Part shown: positions 16,022-24,909 of the stretch, one piece after another | Numbering within the stretch: position 1 is the stretch's first letter | Layout: every line of letters starts with the position of its first letter | Source: Rubrivivax sp. | GTDB taxonomy: Bacteria > Pseudomonadota > Gammaproteobacteria > Burkholderiales > Burkholderiaceae_C | Length of the DNA: 64,000 bases | NCBI GenBank assembly: GCA_030680415.1 | Contig: JAUXVE010000098.1 | Span: 1-64,000, forward strand | Reading direction: 5' to 3' | Notes under the pieces: generated by a model | Told to the model about the DNA's origin: nothing | The model's database searches: none | What the model saw: the letters and a program-made list of their open reading frames with translations, nothing else | Program-made: the position numbers and the translations under genes

Positions 16022-17122
16022 ATGTCCGGCTCCACCTTCGGCGAACTGTTTCGCGTCACCAACTTCGGCGAAAGCCACGGCCCGGCGATCGGTTGCGTCA
16101 TCGACGGCTGCCCGCCCGGCCTGGCCCTGAGCGAAGCCGACATCCAGCCCGAACTCGACCGCCGCCGCCCCGGCACCAGCCGCCATGTCACGCAGCGCAA
16201 GGAGGCCGACGCGGTGGAGATCCTTTCCGGCGTCTACGAAGGCCACACCACCGGCACGCCGATCTGCCTGCTGATCCGCAACACCGACCAGCGCAGCAAG
16301 GATTACGGCCATCTGCTCGACACCTTCCGCCCCGGCCACGCCGACTACACCTACTGGCGCAAGTACGGCCTGCGCGATCCGCGCGGCGGCGGCCGCGCAT
16401 CGGCCCGCCTCACGGCGCCGATGGTCGGCGCCGGCGCGGTGGCACGCAAGTGGCTGCGTGAAAGACACGGCACCACCTTCTGCGGCTGGATGAGCGCCCT
16501 GGGCGAGATCGAGATCCCCTTCGAGAGCGCCGAGCACATCGCGCACAACCCCTTCTTCGCGCCCAACGCCGGCATCGTCGAACGCCTGGAAGCGCACATG
16601 GACGCGCTGCGCAAGGCCGGTGACTCGTGCGGCGCGCGCATCGAGGTGCGCGCCACCCGCATGCCGGTGGGGCTGGGCGAGCCGCTGTTCGACAAGCTCG
16701 ACGCCGACATCGCCTACGCCATGATGGGCATCAACGCCGTCAAGGGCGTCGAGATCGGCAGCGGCTTCGGCGTCGTCACCGAGCGCGGCAGCGAGCATGG
16801 CGACGAGCTCAGCCCCGAGGGTTTCCGCGGCAATCGTTCCGGCGGCGTGCTCGGCGGCATCTCCACCGGGCAGGACCTGGTGGTGCGCATCGCCATCAAG
16901 CCGACGAGTTCGATCCGCCTGCCGCGCGGCTCGATCAGCCGTGCCGGCGTACCGACGACGGTGGAAACGCACGGCCGCCACGACCCCTGCGTGGGTATCC
17001 GCGCCACGCCCATCGCCGAGGCCATGCTGGCGCTGGTGGTGATGGACCACGCGCTGCGCCACCGCGCGCAGTGCGGCGACGTGGTGCTGCCGGTGCCGGC
17101 GCTGCCGGCAGCGGCGCCTTGA
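16022..17122 (+). CDS. aroC: Chorismate synthase
   Basis: 366 residues, full length. It converts 5-enolpyruvylshikimate-3-phosphate to chorismate with reduced FMN, the last common step of aromatic amino acid synthesis. The three family signatures are present: [18 protein letters not shown] near the N-terminus, [31 protein letters not shown] in the middle, and [34 protein letters not shown] near the C-terminus. A possible -10 TAGAAT lies about 50 bp upstream. The MFS gene follows with overlap or a short gap. Confidence 0.98.
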   Translation: MSGSTFGELFRVTNFGESHGPAIGCVIDGCPPGLALSEADIQPELDRRRPGTSRHVTQRKEADAVEILSGVYEGHTTGTPICLLIRNTDQRSKDYGHLLDTFRPGHADYTYWRKYGLRDPRGGGRASARLTAPMVGAGAVARKWLRERHGTTFCGWMSALGEIEIPFESAEHIAHNPFFAPNAGIVERLEAHMDALRKAGDSCGARIEVRATRMPVGLGEPLFDKLDADIAYAMMGINAVKGVEIGSGFGVVTERGSEHGDELSPEGFRGNRSGGVLGGISTGQDLVVRIAIKPTSSIRLPRGSISRAGVPTTVETHGRHDPCVGIRATPIAEAMLALVVMDHALRHRAQCGDVVLPVPALPAAAP

Positions 17123-17148
17123 CGCCGCGGCAGCAGCGGCGCGGCGCC

Positions 17149-18309
17149 GTGACCGCGCCGCTGCTGCGCTACGGCGCACTGTCGTTCACCTACTTCGCGG
17201 CGATCGGGCTCTTCAACCCGTATGCGCCGCTGTGGTTCCAGTCGCTGGGATACTCGACGCTCGTCATCGGCTCGATCGCTGCGCTGCAGAGCTGGACGCG
17301 TGTGCTCGGGCCTTATGCCTGGGGCTGGTTCGGCGACCACAGCGGGCGCCGTGTCGAGCTGATCCGCATTGCGGCGGCCGGTTCGGTGCTGGCGGCGGCC
17401 GGACTGCTGGGCGTGCGCGAGGCGGTGCCGGTGGCGCTGGTGACCGCGCTGCTGTTCGTCGCCAACGGCGGTGTCGTGCCGCTGTACGAAGCGACGCTGG
17501 CGCAGCTGCTCAACACCGGCACCGGTGTCGACCCGGCGCGCTACGGCCGCGTGCGGGTGTGGGGCTCGGTGGGCTTCATCGCCGCGGTCACTGCCTTCGG
17601 CGCCTTGCTCGAACGCTTCGGCATCGGCGTCTTCCCGGGCTTCGTGCTGGCCATGAACACACTGATGCTGGTGGCCGCGTTGCGCCTGCCCGCGAACCGC
17701 GAAGACGTCGTTCACGACGAGCCCGCGCCGCCAGTGCTGCCGCTGCTGCGCCGGCCCGAGGTGGCGTGGTTCTTCGGCTCGATCTTCTTCACCGTGCTGG
17801 CGCACACCAGCCTGTATGCCTTCTTCTCGCTCTACCTGGTGTCGCTGGGCTACGGCAAGGCGGCCGTGGGCGCGCTGTGGGCGGTGGCGATCGCGCTGGA
17901 GATCGTCTTCTTCTGGATGCAGGGCCGCTGGTTCGCACTGCTGACAGCGCCGCGCTGGCTGCAGTGGGCGGCCGTGCTGACGGCGCTGCGCTTTGCCGCG
18001 GTGGCCAACGCCGGTGCCTGGCCGGTGCTGCTGGTGCTGGCGCAAGCGGTGCATGCCGTGACGTTTGCCGCACACCACGCAGCGTGCATCACCTTGGTTC
18101 ATCGCTTCTTCCCGGGCCGTTTGCGCGGTCGCGGGCAGGCCTTGTACACGACGCTGGGCTACGGCTTCTCCGGTGTGCTGGGCGGCATCGGCGGCGGCTG
18201 GGTGATCGCGCACCTGGGCTTTGCCACCCTGTTCTGGGCCGCTGCTGCCTGCGGGCTGGCGGCCTGGGTGTGCGCCACCCGCATGGCGCTGCACCTGCGG
18301 CAGCTCTGA
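17149..18309 (+). CDS. MFS transporter (MFS_1-like / LacY-type)
   Basis: 386 residues from the GTG at 17149 (MTAPLLRYGALSFTY). A TTG at 17119 overlapping the aroC stop is an alternative start. About 12 membrane helices are visible, with the loop motif WGWFGDHSGRR between TM2 and TM3 and the helix AYGRVRVWGSVGFI typical of the MFS_1-like group. The substrate is unknown. Close packing with aroC suggests cotranscription but not necessarily shared function. Confidence 0.88.
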   Translation: MTAPLLRYGALSFTYFAAIGLFNPYAPLWFQSLGYSTLVIGSIAALQSWTRVLGPYAWGWFGDHSGRRVELIRIAAAGSVLAAAGLLGVREAVPVALVTALLFVANGGVVPLYEATLAQLLNTGTGVDPARYGRVRVWGSVGFIAAVTAFGALLERFGIGVFPGFVLAMNTLMLVAALRLPANREDVVHDEPAPPVLPLLRRPEVAWFFGSIFFTVLAHTSLYAFFSLYLVSLGYGKAAVGALWAVAIALEIVFFWMQGRWFALLTAPRWLQWAAVLTALRFAAVANAGAWPVLLVLAQAVHAVTFAAHHAACITLVHRFFPGRLRGRGQALYTTLGYGFSGVLGGIGGGWVIAHLGFATLFWAAAACGLAAWVCATRMALHLRQL

Positions 18310-18427
18310 CGCACCGCCGCCGGCGTGGCCGGGCCAGGACCCGCTACAGACGGGGCGCCGGCGACCGATATGGGTAGGGGGCCCGGCAGCGTGTTGTGCG
18401 GGCCTTGCCCCTGGAGGCCCGCATGCC

Positions 18428-21256
18428 ATGGCCGAAGCCACCCCGCCACTGACGCCCCTGCCGCCGCAACCCGCGCGCGGCGGCATCGGCGCGGCCGCGG
18501 GCCAGGCGCAGCGCCGGTTGCGGCTGGCGACGCTGCTGTCCTTCGCCGTGCTGGCGCTGGCCGTGCTGGCGCAGGGCTACCAGATGCTCCGGCTGGACGC
18601 CCTGCGCGCAGCCGACACCGAGATCATCGACCGCGCCGGCACCCAGCGCACGCTGTCGCAGCAGATCGGCCGCCTGGCGGCGCTGCTGGTGGCCGCGCCG
18701 GCCGAGCGCGGCCGCAACGCGCAGGCGCTGGGCCTGCTGCTGGCGCAGTCGCGCGACGAAGCGCAGGCGCTGGACGGCCTGCTGGCCCGCCAGCGGGTGC
18801 ACGCGGCCGACTCAGGCGCAGACCTGCGCACCGTGATGGCCGCCTGGCAGGCCGCGCGTGAACGCCTGTGGTCACGGTCTGGCGCCTTGCTGCACCAGGC
18901 GGGCGATGGCGCGGGCGCCGACCTGCTGCCGGGAGCGCTGGCCGTGCAGGCCGAGGTCGGGACGGCGCTGGCCGCTGCGCAAGGGCTGTCGGCGGCGCTG
19001 CGCAGCGCCGCCGAGCACCGTGCCGAACTCCAGCAGCAGGCGCAGCGGCTGGGAACGGCAGCCGTCCTGCTGGTCTTGCTGTCTTTGCTGTTGACAGTGG
19101 TCGAACCCGGCCTGCGTGCGCTGCGCCGCCATGCCGTGTCGCTGCAGGAGCGCGCGATCGCGCTGCAGCGGCTGGCAGGGGTGGCGGAGCGCACTTCGGC
19201 GCTGGTGATCATCAGTGACCGTGACGATCAGGTGGCATGGGTCAACGACGCCTTCACGCGTGTCACCGGCTGGCCACTGGCCGATGCCGCCGGCCGCCGG
19301 CCCGGCGCATTGCTGGACAGCCCGCACGCCGACAGGAAGGTGCTGGCGCGTGTGCAAGGGGCCGTGCGGCAGGGCCGAGGTGTGCGCCACGAATGGTTGC
19401 ACCGCTCGCGCGACGGCCGCGACCTCTGGCTCGATGTCGATCTGTGCCCGCTGCACGACGACGGCCGCCTGGCCGGCTTCGTGCGCGTGTGCACCGACGT
19501 CACCGTGCGCGCGCGGCGGCAAGACAAGCTGCAGGCGCTGTGGAAGGCGCTGCCCGCAGGCGTCGTGGTGCAGGGAGCCGACGGCCGGATCGTCGAGGCG
19601 AACCGCGCCGCGGAGCGGCTGCTCGGTCTGTCGATGGCGCAACTGCAGGGGCGGGCTTCGACCGACCCGCGCTGGCGGGCCGTGCGCGAGGACGGCAGCG
19701 ACTACCCGGGTGAAGAACACCCGCCGATGCGCACGCTGGCCAGCGGCTGCGCGCTGCGCAGCCAGACCATGGGCATCCACACGCCCAAGGGCGAGCCGCG
19801 CTGGCTGCTCGTCAACACCGAGCCGCTGCGTGACGCCACGGGGCAGATCACGGGCGTCGTGTCGTGCTTCGACGACATCACCGAAAGCCGCCTGCTGCAG
19901 GAGCGCCTGTTCAGCAGCGCACGCACCGACGCGCTGACGCAGTTGCCCAACCGGGCCGTGGTGATGGAGCGGCTGGAGCGCGCCATCGACCACGCCCGCC
20001 GTCACCCGGGCTACGGCTTCGCGGTGCTGTTCATGGACTTCGACCGCTTCAAGCAGGTCAACGACACGCTGGGTCACGGCGCCGGTGACGATCTGTTGCG
20101 CCAGGTGGCCGAACGGCTGCAGCTGACGCTGCGCCCGGGCGACGCGGTGGCGCACCTGGACGACGACACGCGGGTGGCAGCGCGCCTGGGCGGCGACGAG
20201 TTCGTCGTCGTGCTCGAGGGCGTGCACGACGCGCCGACCGTCGGCATCATTGCCGACCGCCTGCTCAAGGAACTGGCCGAGCCCTATCTGCTGGGCTCGA
20301 CGCCGGTGCAGTCCGGTGTCAGCCTGGGCGTGGTGCTGCACACCGGCGGCGACACCAGCGCCGACAAAGTGCTGCGCAACGCCGACACCGCCATGGTCGA
20401 GGCCAAGCGCGCCGGCCGCGGCCGCTGGGTGATGTTCGACGATTCGATGCACGAGCGCGTCGTGCGCGCGCTGGCGATGGAAACCGACCTGCGCCGGGCG
20501 CTCAAGGACGACGAGCTGTTCGTCGTCTACCAGCCGGTGATCGACCTGGCGACGCGCCTGCCGGTGGGTGTGGAGGCGCTGGTGCGCTGGCGCCACCCGG
20601 CGCGCGGGCTGGTGCCGCCGGTGGAGTTCATCGGCATCGCCGAGGAGGCGGGACTCATCGACGCCGTCGGTTCCCAGGTGCTGCGCACCGCCTGCCTGCA
20701 GTTCGTGCGCTGGCGCCACGAGCTCGGTGCGCTGGCGCCCAAGCAGCTGGCAGTGAACCTGTCGCGGGCGCAGCTCAAGCGCGGCGGCCTGGTGCACGAG
20801 GTGCAGGCGCTGCTGCAGGAGACCGGCTTGCACCCGGCGCAACTGCAGCTGGAGATCACCGAGAGCCTGGCCGCCCAGGACGAGCGCGTGCAGACGACGC
20901 TGCGTGAGCTCAAGCTGCTGGGCGTGAAGCTGGCGCTGGACGACTTCGGCACCGGCTACTCGTCGCTGGCCTGTCTGCACCAGATGCCGGTGGATACGGT
21001 GAAGATCGACCGCTCCTTCGTGCGCCACGCCGAGACGGTGGAATACCACCAGGTGCTGATCGAAGCCACGATCCGCGTCGCCCGTGCCCTGGGCATGACG
21101 ACGGTGGCCGAGGGCATCGAAACCGAAGGCCAGGCGGCGCTGATGCTGCGGCTGGAATGCGACCGCGGCCAGGGCTTCCTGTACAGCCGGCCGCTGGAGG
21201 CCGCCGATGTCGAGGGCTGGCTGCGGCAGGAAGCGGCCGCGGCGTCGCTGGGCTGA
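18428..21256 (+). CDS. Membrane GGDEF-EAL protein with PilJ-type sensor and two PAS domains
   Basis: 942 residues from the ATG at 18428. In order: TM1 (about 30-52), a PilJ/type-IV-pilus-MCP-like periplasmic domain (IIDRAGTQRTLSQQIGRLA), TM2 (about 205-225), PAS domains (about 255-365 and 370-495), GGDEF (about 505-670) and EAL (about 685-930). The cyclase motif is intact (ARLGGDEFVVV) and so is the phosphodiesterase motif (GVEALVRWRHP, DDFGTGYSSL), so the protein could both make and break cyclic di-GMP. The 118 bp before it hold no visible gene. Confidence 0.95.
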   Translation: MAEATPPLTPLPPQPARGGIGAAAGQAQRRLRLATLLSFAVLALAVLAQGYQMLRLDALRAADTEIIDRAGTQRTLSQQIGRLAALLVAAPAERGRNAQALGLLLAQSRDEAQALDGLLARQRVHAADSGADLRTVMAAWQAARERLWSRSGALLHQAGDGAGADLLPGALAVQAEVGTALAAAQGLSAALRSAAEHRAELQQQAQRLGTAAVLLVLLSLLLTVVEPGLRALRRHAVSLQERAIALQRLAGVAERTSALVIISDRDDQVAWVNDAFTRVTGWPLADAAGRRPGALLDSPHADRKVLARVQGAVRQGRGVRHEWLHRSRDGRDLWLDVDLCPLHDDGRLAGFVRVCTDVTVRARRQDKLQALWKALPAGVVVQGADGRIVEANRAAERLLGLSMAQLQGRASTDPRWRAVREDGSDYPGEEHPPMRTLASGCALRSQTMGIHTPKGEPRWLLVNTEPLRDATGQITGVVSCFDDITESRLLQERLFSSARTDALTQLPNRAVVMERLERAIDHARRHPGYGFAVLFMDFDRFKQVNDTLGHGAGDDLLRQVAERLQLTLRPGDAVAHLDDDTRVAARLGGDEFVVVLEGVHDAPTVGIIADRLLKELAEPYLLGSTPVQSGVSLGVVLHTGGDTSADKVLRNADTAMVEAKRAGRGRWVMFDDSMHERVVRALAMETDLRRALKDDELFVVYQPVIDLATRLPVGVEALVRWRHPARGLVPPVEFIGIAEEAGLIDAVGSQVLRTACLQFVRWRHELGALAPKQLAVNLSRAQLKRGGLVHEVQALLQETGLHPAQLQLEITESLAAQDERVQTTLRELKLLGVKLALDDFGTGYSSLACLHQMPVDTVKIDRSFVRHAETVEYHQVLIEATIRVARALGMTTVAEGIETEGQAALMLRLECDRGQGFLYSRPLEAADVEGWLRQEAAAASLG

Positions 21257-21288
21257 TCAGTGGCCGATCCCGCGGCGCGGCGGGCCCG

Positions 21289-21849
21289 TCAGCGGCAGAC
21301 GGCCGGCTCGGTGATCGGCAACGGCACGCGCAGCAAGACCACCGGCCCGAGCAGCACGCGGCCATCGGCCTGCCGCAGCGTCACTTGCAGCGCACTGCCC
21401 TGGCTGGGAGGGCCGGCCTCGATCGCCAGCGTGGCCGGAACGGGCGTCGGCACCAGAGCCGTGCTGTAGGCGCCGAAGAAGCGTGCATCGTTGGCCTCGG
21501 CGGTGCCCCACTCGCCATCGAAGCGCAGCCCCTGGCAACGCGCCTCGAGATGCGCGGTGTTGCCATCGATGGCGAGGTGCACCTCGCCGCCGGTCGCGCT
21601 GTCGGTGAAGTGGGCCATGGCGGTGCCTGCGGTCGATCCAGCGGCCGCTGGGTCGACGACGCCCGCCGGCATGTCGGCACACGACAGCGCGCTGCCGAAC
21701 GTCGACGCGCAGACGCTGCTGGCGCCGGCGCCGAAAGTGCTGAGGTAGGGTGAGTAGCTTTCGCCGCTGCCGGTGCCACCGGTGCCCGGGCCGCACCCGG
21801 CCAGCCAGACCAGCCCTGCCGTGCAAAGCAGTGAACAGAGCATTTTCAT
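21289..21849 (-). CDS. Hypothetical lipoprotein coupled to the DUF6502 gene
   Basis: 186 residues with a lipoprotein signal peptide (MKMLCSLLCTAGLVWLAGC; lipobox LAGC). The mature part contains four further cysteines and a beta-rich segment (EVHLAIDGNTAHLEARCQGLRFDGEWG). No family recognised. Its ATG overlaps the stop of the DUF6502 gene (ATGA), so the two are coexpressed. It converges on the GGDEF-EAL gene with a 32-bp gap. Confidence 0.75.
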   Translation of the reverse strand: MKMLCSLLCTAGLVWLAGCGPGTGGTGSGESYSPYLSTFGAGASSVCASTFGSALSCADMPAGVVDPAAAGSTAGTAMAHFTDSATGGEVHLAIDGNTAHLEARCQGLRFDGEWGTAEANDARFFGAYSTALVPTPVPATLAIEAGPPSQGSALQVTLRQADGRVLLGPVVLLRVPLPITEPAVCR

Positions 21850-22673
21850 TTCTTCGCTGCTTCCCTGTCGCTGAAGAAGTAGACGCCGAAGCGCGCCCGG
21901 TGCCCGCGCGCGTCCGGGTCGGCCAGTGTGGCGTCGTCGTCGAAACGCGCCTGGGCTTCACCCATCACGCTGCGAAAGGCCTGCTTCCAGGCCTGCACCG
22001 AGACCTTCTGCAGCTGGGCTGCAGAGGCCTGTGAGATCTGGTCGACGAAGATCGACTGCTCGAGGTAGTTGCCCTCGCCCTGCAGGTTCATCGCCGCTGC
22101 ACTGGCGTGGTCGTGCAGGTTGTCGGCGAACAGCCACGCCATCTCTTTGAAACCCTGGCGCGGTGAAAAGCTGCCGGCCAGCAGCGTGACGACGTCGGCG
22201 TCTTCGCTGACGGCGCCCAGGCGTTTCAGCTCGTCGAGCATGGCGCGCGGGCGCACGTCGCTGCTGATGCTGGCCGTCAGCGCGTCGAAGGTATGGCCTT
22301 CGGCGCCGCGGGCCAGCGGCCTGGGCCGGCCGTCGGCGTCTTGAAAGGCGGGGTCCAGCAGCCAGCGCCCGACCACCTGCGTGGCCAGGCTGAAAGGCTG
22401 GCTGAGCGACGGCGCGGACGCCGGCGCGCCGGCTGGCGGGGCCCGCAGCAGCGTGCGCACGTCGCGCCGGTGCACGCCGCTGAGCAAGGTGAGCGCGCTG
22501 TCGGTCTGTGCCATGCCACGCGCAGCGAGTTCCTGTTGTGCAGCGGCCAGGAACACGCGCTTCAGTGCGGCGGCAAACGCAGGGTAGCTCACGCCCTGGC
22601 GCAGCAGCAGGCGCGCCAGGGGCTGCATCACCCGCAGCACGTTGTCGAGAACGATGTTCGACCGCGCCGTCAT
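21846..22673 (-). CDS. DUF6502 family protein
   Basis: 275 residues from the ATG at 22673, with AAGGA upstream; a longer frame to 22823 has no support and would run through the divergent promoter. The N-terminus (NVLRVMQPLARLLLRQGVSYPAFAAALKRVFLAAA) and the LTLLSGVHRRDVRTLL segment are typical of DUF6502, whose N-terminal half looks like a helix-turn-helix. A regulatory role is likely but unproven. It is divergent from the beta-propeller gene and a perfect palindrome lies in between. It overlaps the lipoprotein gene downstream. Confidence 0.82.
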   Translation of the reverse strand: MTARSNIVLDNVLRVMQPLARLLLRQGVSYPAFAAALKRVFLAAAQQELAARGMAQTDSALTLLSGVHRRDVRTLLRAPPAGAPASAPSLSQPFSLATQVVGRWLLDPAFQDADGRPRPLARGAEGHTFDALTASISSDVRPRAMLDELKRLGAVSEDADVVTLLAGSFSPRQGFKEMAWLFADNLHDHASAAAMNLQGEGNYLEQSIFVDQISQASAAQLQKVSVQAWKQAFRSVMGEAQARFDDDATLADPDARGHRARFGVYFFSDREAAKK

Positions 22674-22782
22674 GCCCGCGTCCTTGTCGGCCTGCAGCGG
22701 CCGGCACGGTGGTCGCGCCGCGCGCCGGGCGGGCGCCGCAGTCGCATGCTTCTCACCGTGGGCTCGTCGGGCTGCAAAGAGG

Positions 22783-22820
22783 TTGACATCGGATGGACTC
22801 TTGTGGGATATTTTCCCACA
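22783..22820 (+). promoter_or_regulatory. Sigma-70-like promoter with palindromic operator for the beta-propeller gene
   Basis: A consensus -35 TTGACA (22783-22788) is followed after 18 bp by GATATT (22807-22812). The -10 is embedded in a perfect inverted repeat TGTGGGA-TATTT-TCCCACA (22802-22820). This arrangement is what a repressor site looks like. The divergent DUF6502 protein is a candidate binder. Confidence 0.65.
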
Positions 22821-22860
22821 CATTGGATTTCAAGGGCAAGCCCCTTGCGGGAAGGACAAG

Positions 22861-24900
22861 ATGAATGCATTCATGGGCCTGCGTGTAGTCGCCTCTGCCG
22901 CGGTGCTGGCTATGGGTCTGCTGGCCGGCTGCGGCGGCGACGCGGACACGAGTGAGCCGATCTACCAACCGGCGTCGGCGACCGCCGGCGCGCTGGTAGC
23001 GTCGCAGCCCGGCGAGTTGCTCGCGTATGTGCAGGGCAAGCTGCGTGAGCGCCAGGCACAGCGCAAGCTGGTTCCCGACACGGTGTTCGTGACGGCAACG
23101 ACCACCGAAGTGCAGTTCGACAGTGTGACGGGCGCCCCGACGACGTCCACCGGAGCCGGGCGCTCGGGCACCACGGTGCAGGAGCAGGGTGTCGACGAAG
23201 ACGACCTCATCAAGAGCGACGGCACGTCGATCTACACCTTGTTGCGTCCGTGGGATGCGGTCACAGGCAAGGTGCAGCTGCACCGGCGCCGTGCCGACGG
23301 CCGCGTCGACGCCGTCGGCACGGTGGACCTGCCCACTGATGCCAGCGACCGCTACTACGCGCTGGGCATGTACCTGGCGCCAGCGGCGCAGCGCCTGGCG
23401 GTGCTGAGCGCGAGCCAGTCCTACTACACGCTGGACATCTGCGCCCCGGGGCAGGATTGCCCGGCGATCAGCGTGACGACTTTCGCGCCCATGGCCACCA
23501 GGAGCCAGGTCGCGCTGGACCTGCTGAACGTGTCGAACCCGGCCGCCGCTGCGGTGACCGACAGCGTGCGCATCGAGGGGCGCATCATCGGCAGCCGGCT
23601 GGTCGGCAATGCGCTGGTGCTGGTCACGCAACACTGGCCGCAACTGGCGCTGGAGGCGCTGCCCGCGAACGTGCCCGACAGCGAACGAGAGGCGCTGATC
23701 GCCAAGCTCACCGCCAGCGACCTGTTGCCCACGGTGCGCGTCAACGGCGCCGCGGCACAGCCCCTGGTCACCGACACCGACTGCTACGTGCAGCCGAAGA
23801 ACGCTTCCTACGGCATCGAGATCACCACCATCACGGTGTTCGACCTGCAATCGCCGAGCCTGCAACGCAGCAGCCGCTGTTTCGTCGGCGGCACCGAGGC
23901 CTTGTACATGGCGCCGGCGAACCTGTATCTCGCCACCAGCCGCTACACGCACGAGACGACGGGCGCCGGCATCCGCTTTGCACCGCAGACGAGCACCGAC
24001 GTGCACAAGTTCGCCATCGACGGCGCGAAGATCTCGCAGGCGGGCGGGCTCGTCATCGACTACCGCGGCTCGGGCGAAGTGCCGGGACACCTGGGCTGGG
24101 ACCCGCAGAAGAACAGCTACCGCATGAGCGAGTGGAAAGGCGACCTGCGCCTGCTGAGCTTCACCGGCGAGACGGGCTGGGGCCTGATGGCCGAAGATGC
24201 CAAGACACCGTCGCCGGCGACCTTGACCACACTGCGCGAACGCAGCGCCGACAGGACCTTGCAGATCGTGAGCCAACTGCCCAATGCGCAGCGCCCGCAG
24301 GCCTTGGGCAAACCCGGGGAGCAGGTGTACGGCGTGCGTTTCCTGGGCGATCGCGGTTATGTCGTGACCTTTCGCCGCGTCGACCCCCTGTACGTGCTCG
24401 ACCTCAGTCATCCGAGTGACCCGAAGACCGTGGGCGAGTTGCTGATTCCGGGCTTCTCCGACTACCTGTTCCCGGTTGGCGACGGTCTGTTGCTCGGTGT
24501 GGGCAGGGACGCCACCGAGAGCGGCCAGGTCTCGGGCGTGAAGGTCGCCTTGTTCGACGTTGCCGACCCCACGCAACCCAGGCAGCTGAATGCCATGACC
24601 TTCGGCGGCGCGGGCAGTTCGTCGGGCCTGGACTACTCGCGCCACGGCATCGACCTCTTCACGCGCGGCCCGCTGACGCGCGTGGCCTTGCCCCTGGTGA
24701 TGGCCAACGGCACCTGGTCGGGCTGGATCCACGGCTTGCAGCGGCTGGAGGTGGATGCCGGCGCCAGGACGCTGGTCGCCAAGCCGATGATTCCTTCAGC
24801 CAGCGCCATGAACGTCGACCTGGGCAGCGACCGCGCGTTGCAGATCGACGACCATGTCTACTACTTCAATGCCGGGCAGTTGACGGCCACGGCCTGGTAG
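22861..24900 (+). CDS. Secreted beta-propeller lipoprotein (Beta_propel family)
   Basis: 679 residues with a lipobox (AMGLLAGC). The mature protein contains the diagnostic QEQGVDEDDLIKSDGTSIYTL motif and the later strands of the secreted beta-propeller C-terminal domain family, including VYGVRFLGDRGYVVTFRRVDPLYVLDLSHPSDPKTVGEL and GRDATESGQVSGVKVALFDVADP. The ribosome site AGGA stands seven bases before the ATG. It is probably anchored in the outer membrane or exported; the function of the family is not established. It is divergent from the DUF6502-lipoprotein pair and likely under the same operator. Confidence 0.9.
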   Translation: MNAFMGLRVVASAAVLAMGLLAGCGGDADTSEPIYQPASATAGALVASQPGELLAYVQGKLRERQAQRKLVPDTVFVTATTTEVQFDSVTGAPTTSTGAGRSGTTVQEQGVDEDDLIKSDGTSIYTLLRPWDAVTGKVQLHRRRADGRVDAVGTVDLPTDASDRYYALGMYLAPAAQRLAVLSASQSYYTLDICAPGQDCPAISVTTFAPMATRSQVALDLLNVSNPAAAAVTDSVRIEGRIIGSRLVGNALVLVTQHWPQLALEALPANVPDSEREALIAKLTASDLLPTVRVNGAAAQPLVTDTDCYVQPKNASYGIEITTITVFDLQSPSLQRSSRCFVGGTEALYMAPANLYLATSRYTHETTGAGIRFAPQTSTDVHKFAIDGAKISQAGGLVIDYRGSGEVPGHLGWDPQKNSYRMSEWKGDLRLLSFTGETGWGLMAEDAKTPSPATLTTLRERSADRTLQIVSQLPNAQRPQALGKPGEQVYGVRFLGDRGYVVTFRRVDPLYVLDLSHPSDPKTVGELLIPGFSDYLFPVGDGLLLGVGRDATESGQVSGVKVALFDVADPTQPRQLNAMTFGGAGSSSGLDYSRHGIDLFTRGPLTRVALPLVMANGTWSGWIHGLQRLEVDAGARTLVAKPMIPSASAMNVDLGSDRALQIDDHVYYFNAGQLTATAW

Positions 24901-24909
24901 GCCGCGGCC

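Noticed and set aside
18872-21049. 725-residue minus-strand open frame opposite the GGDEF-EAL gene
   Set aside because: Gln/His/Arg-rich antisense artefact without a start signal; the plus strand encodes intact GGDEF and EAL motifs.
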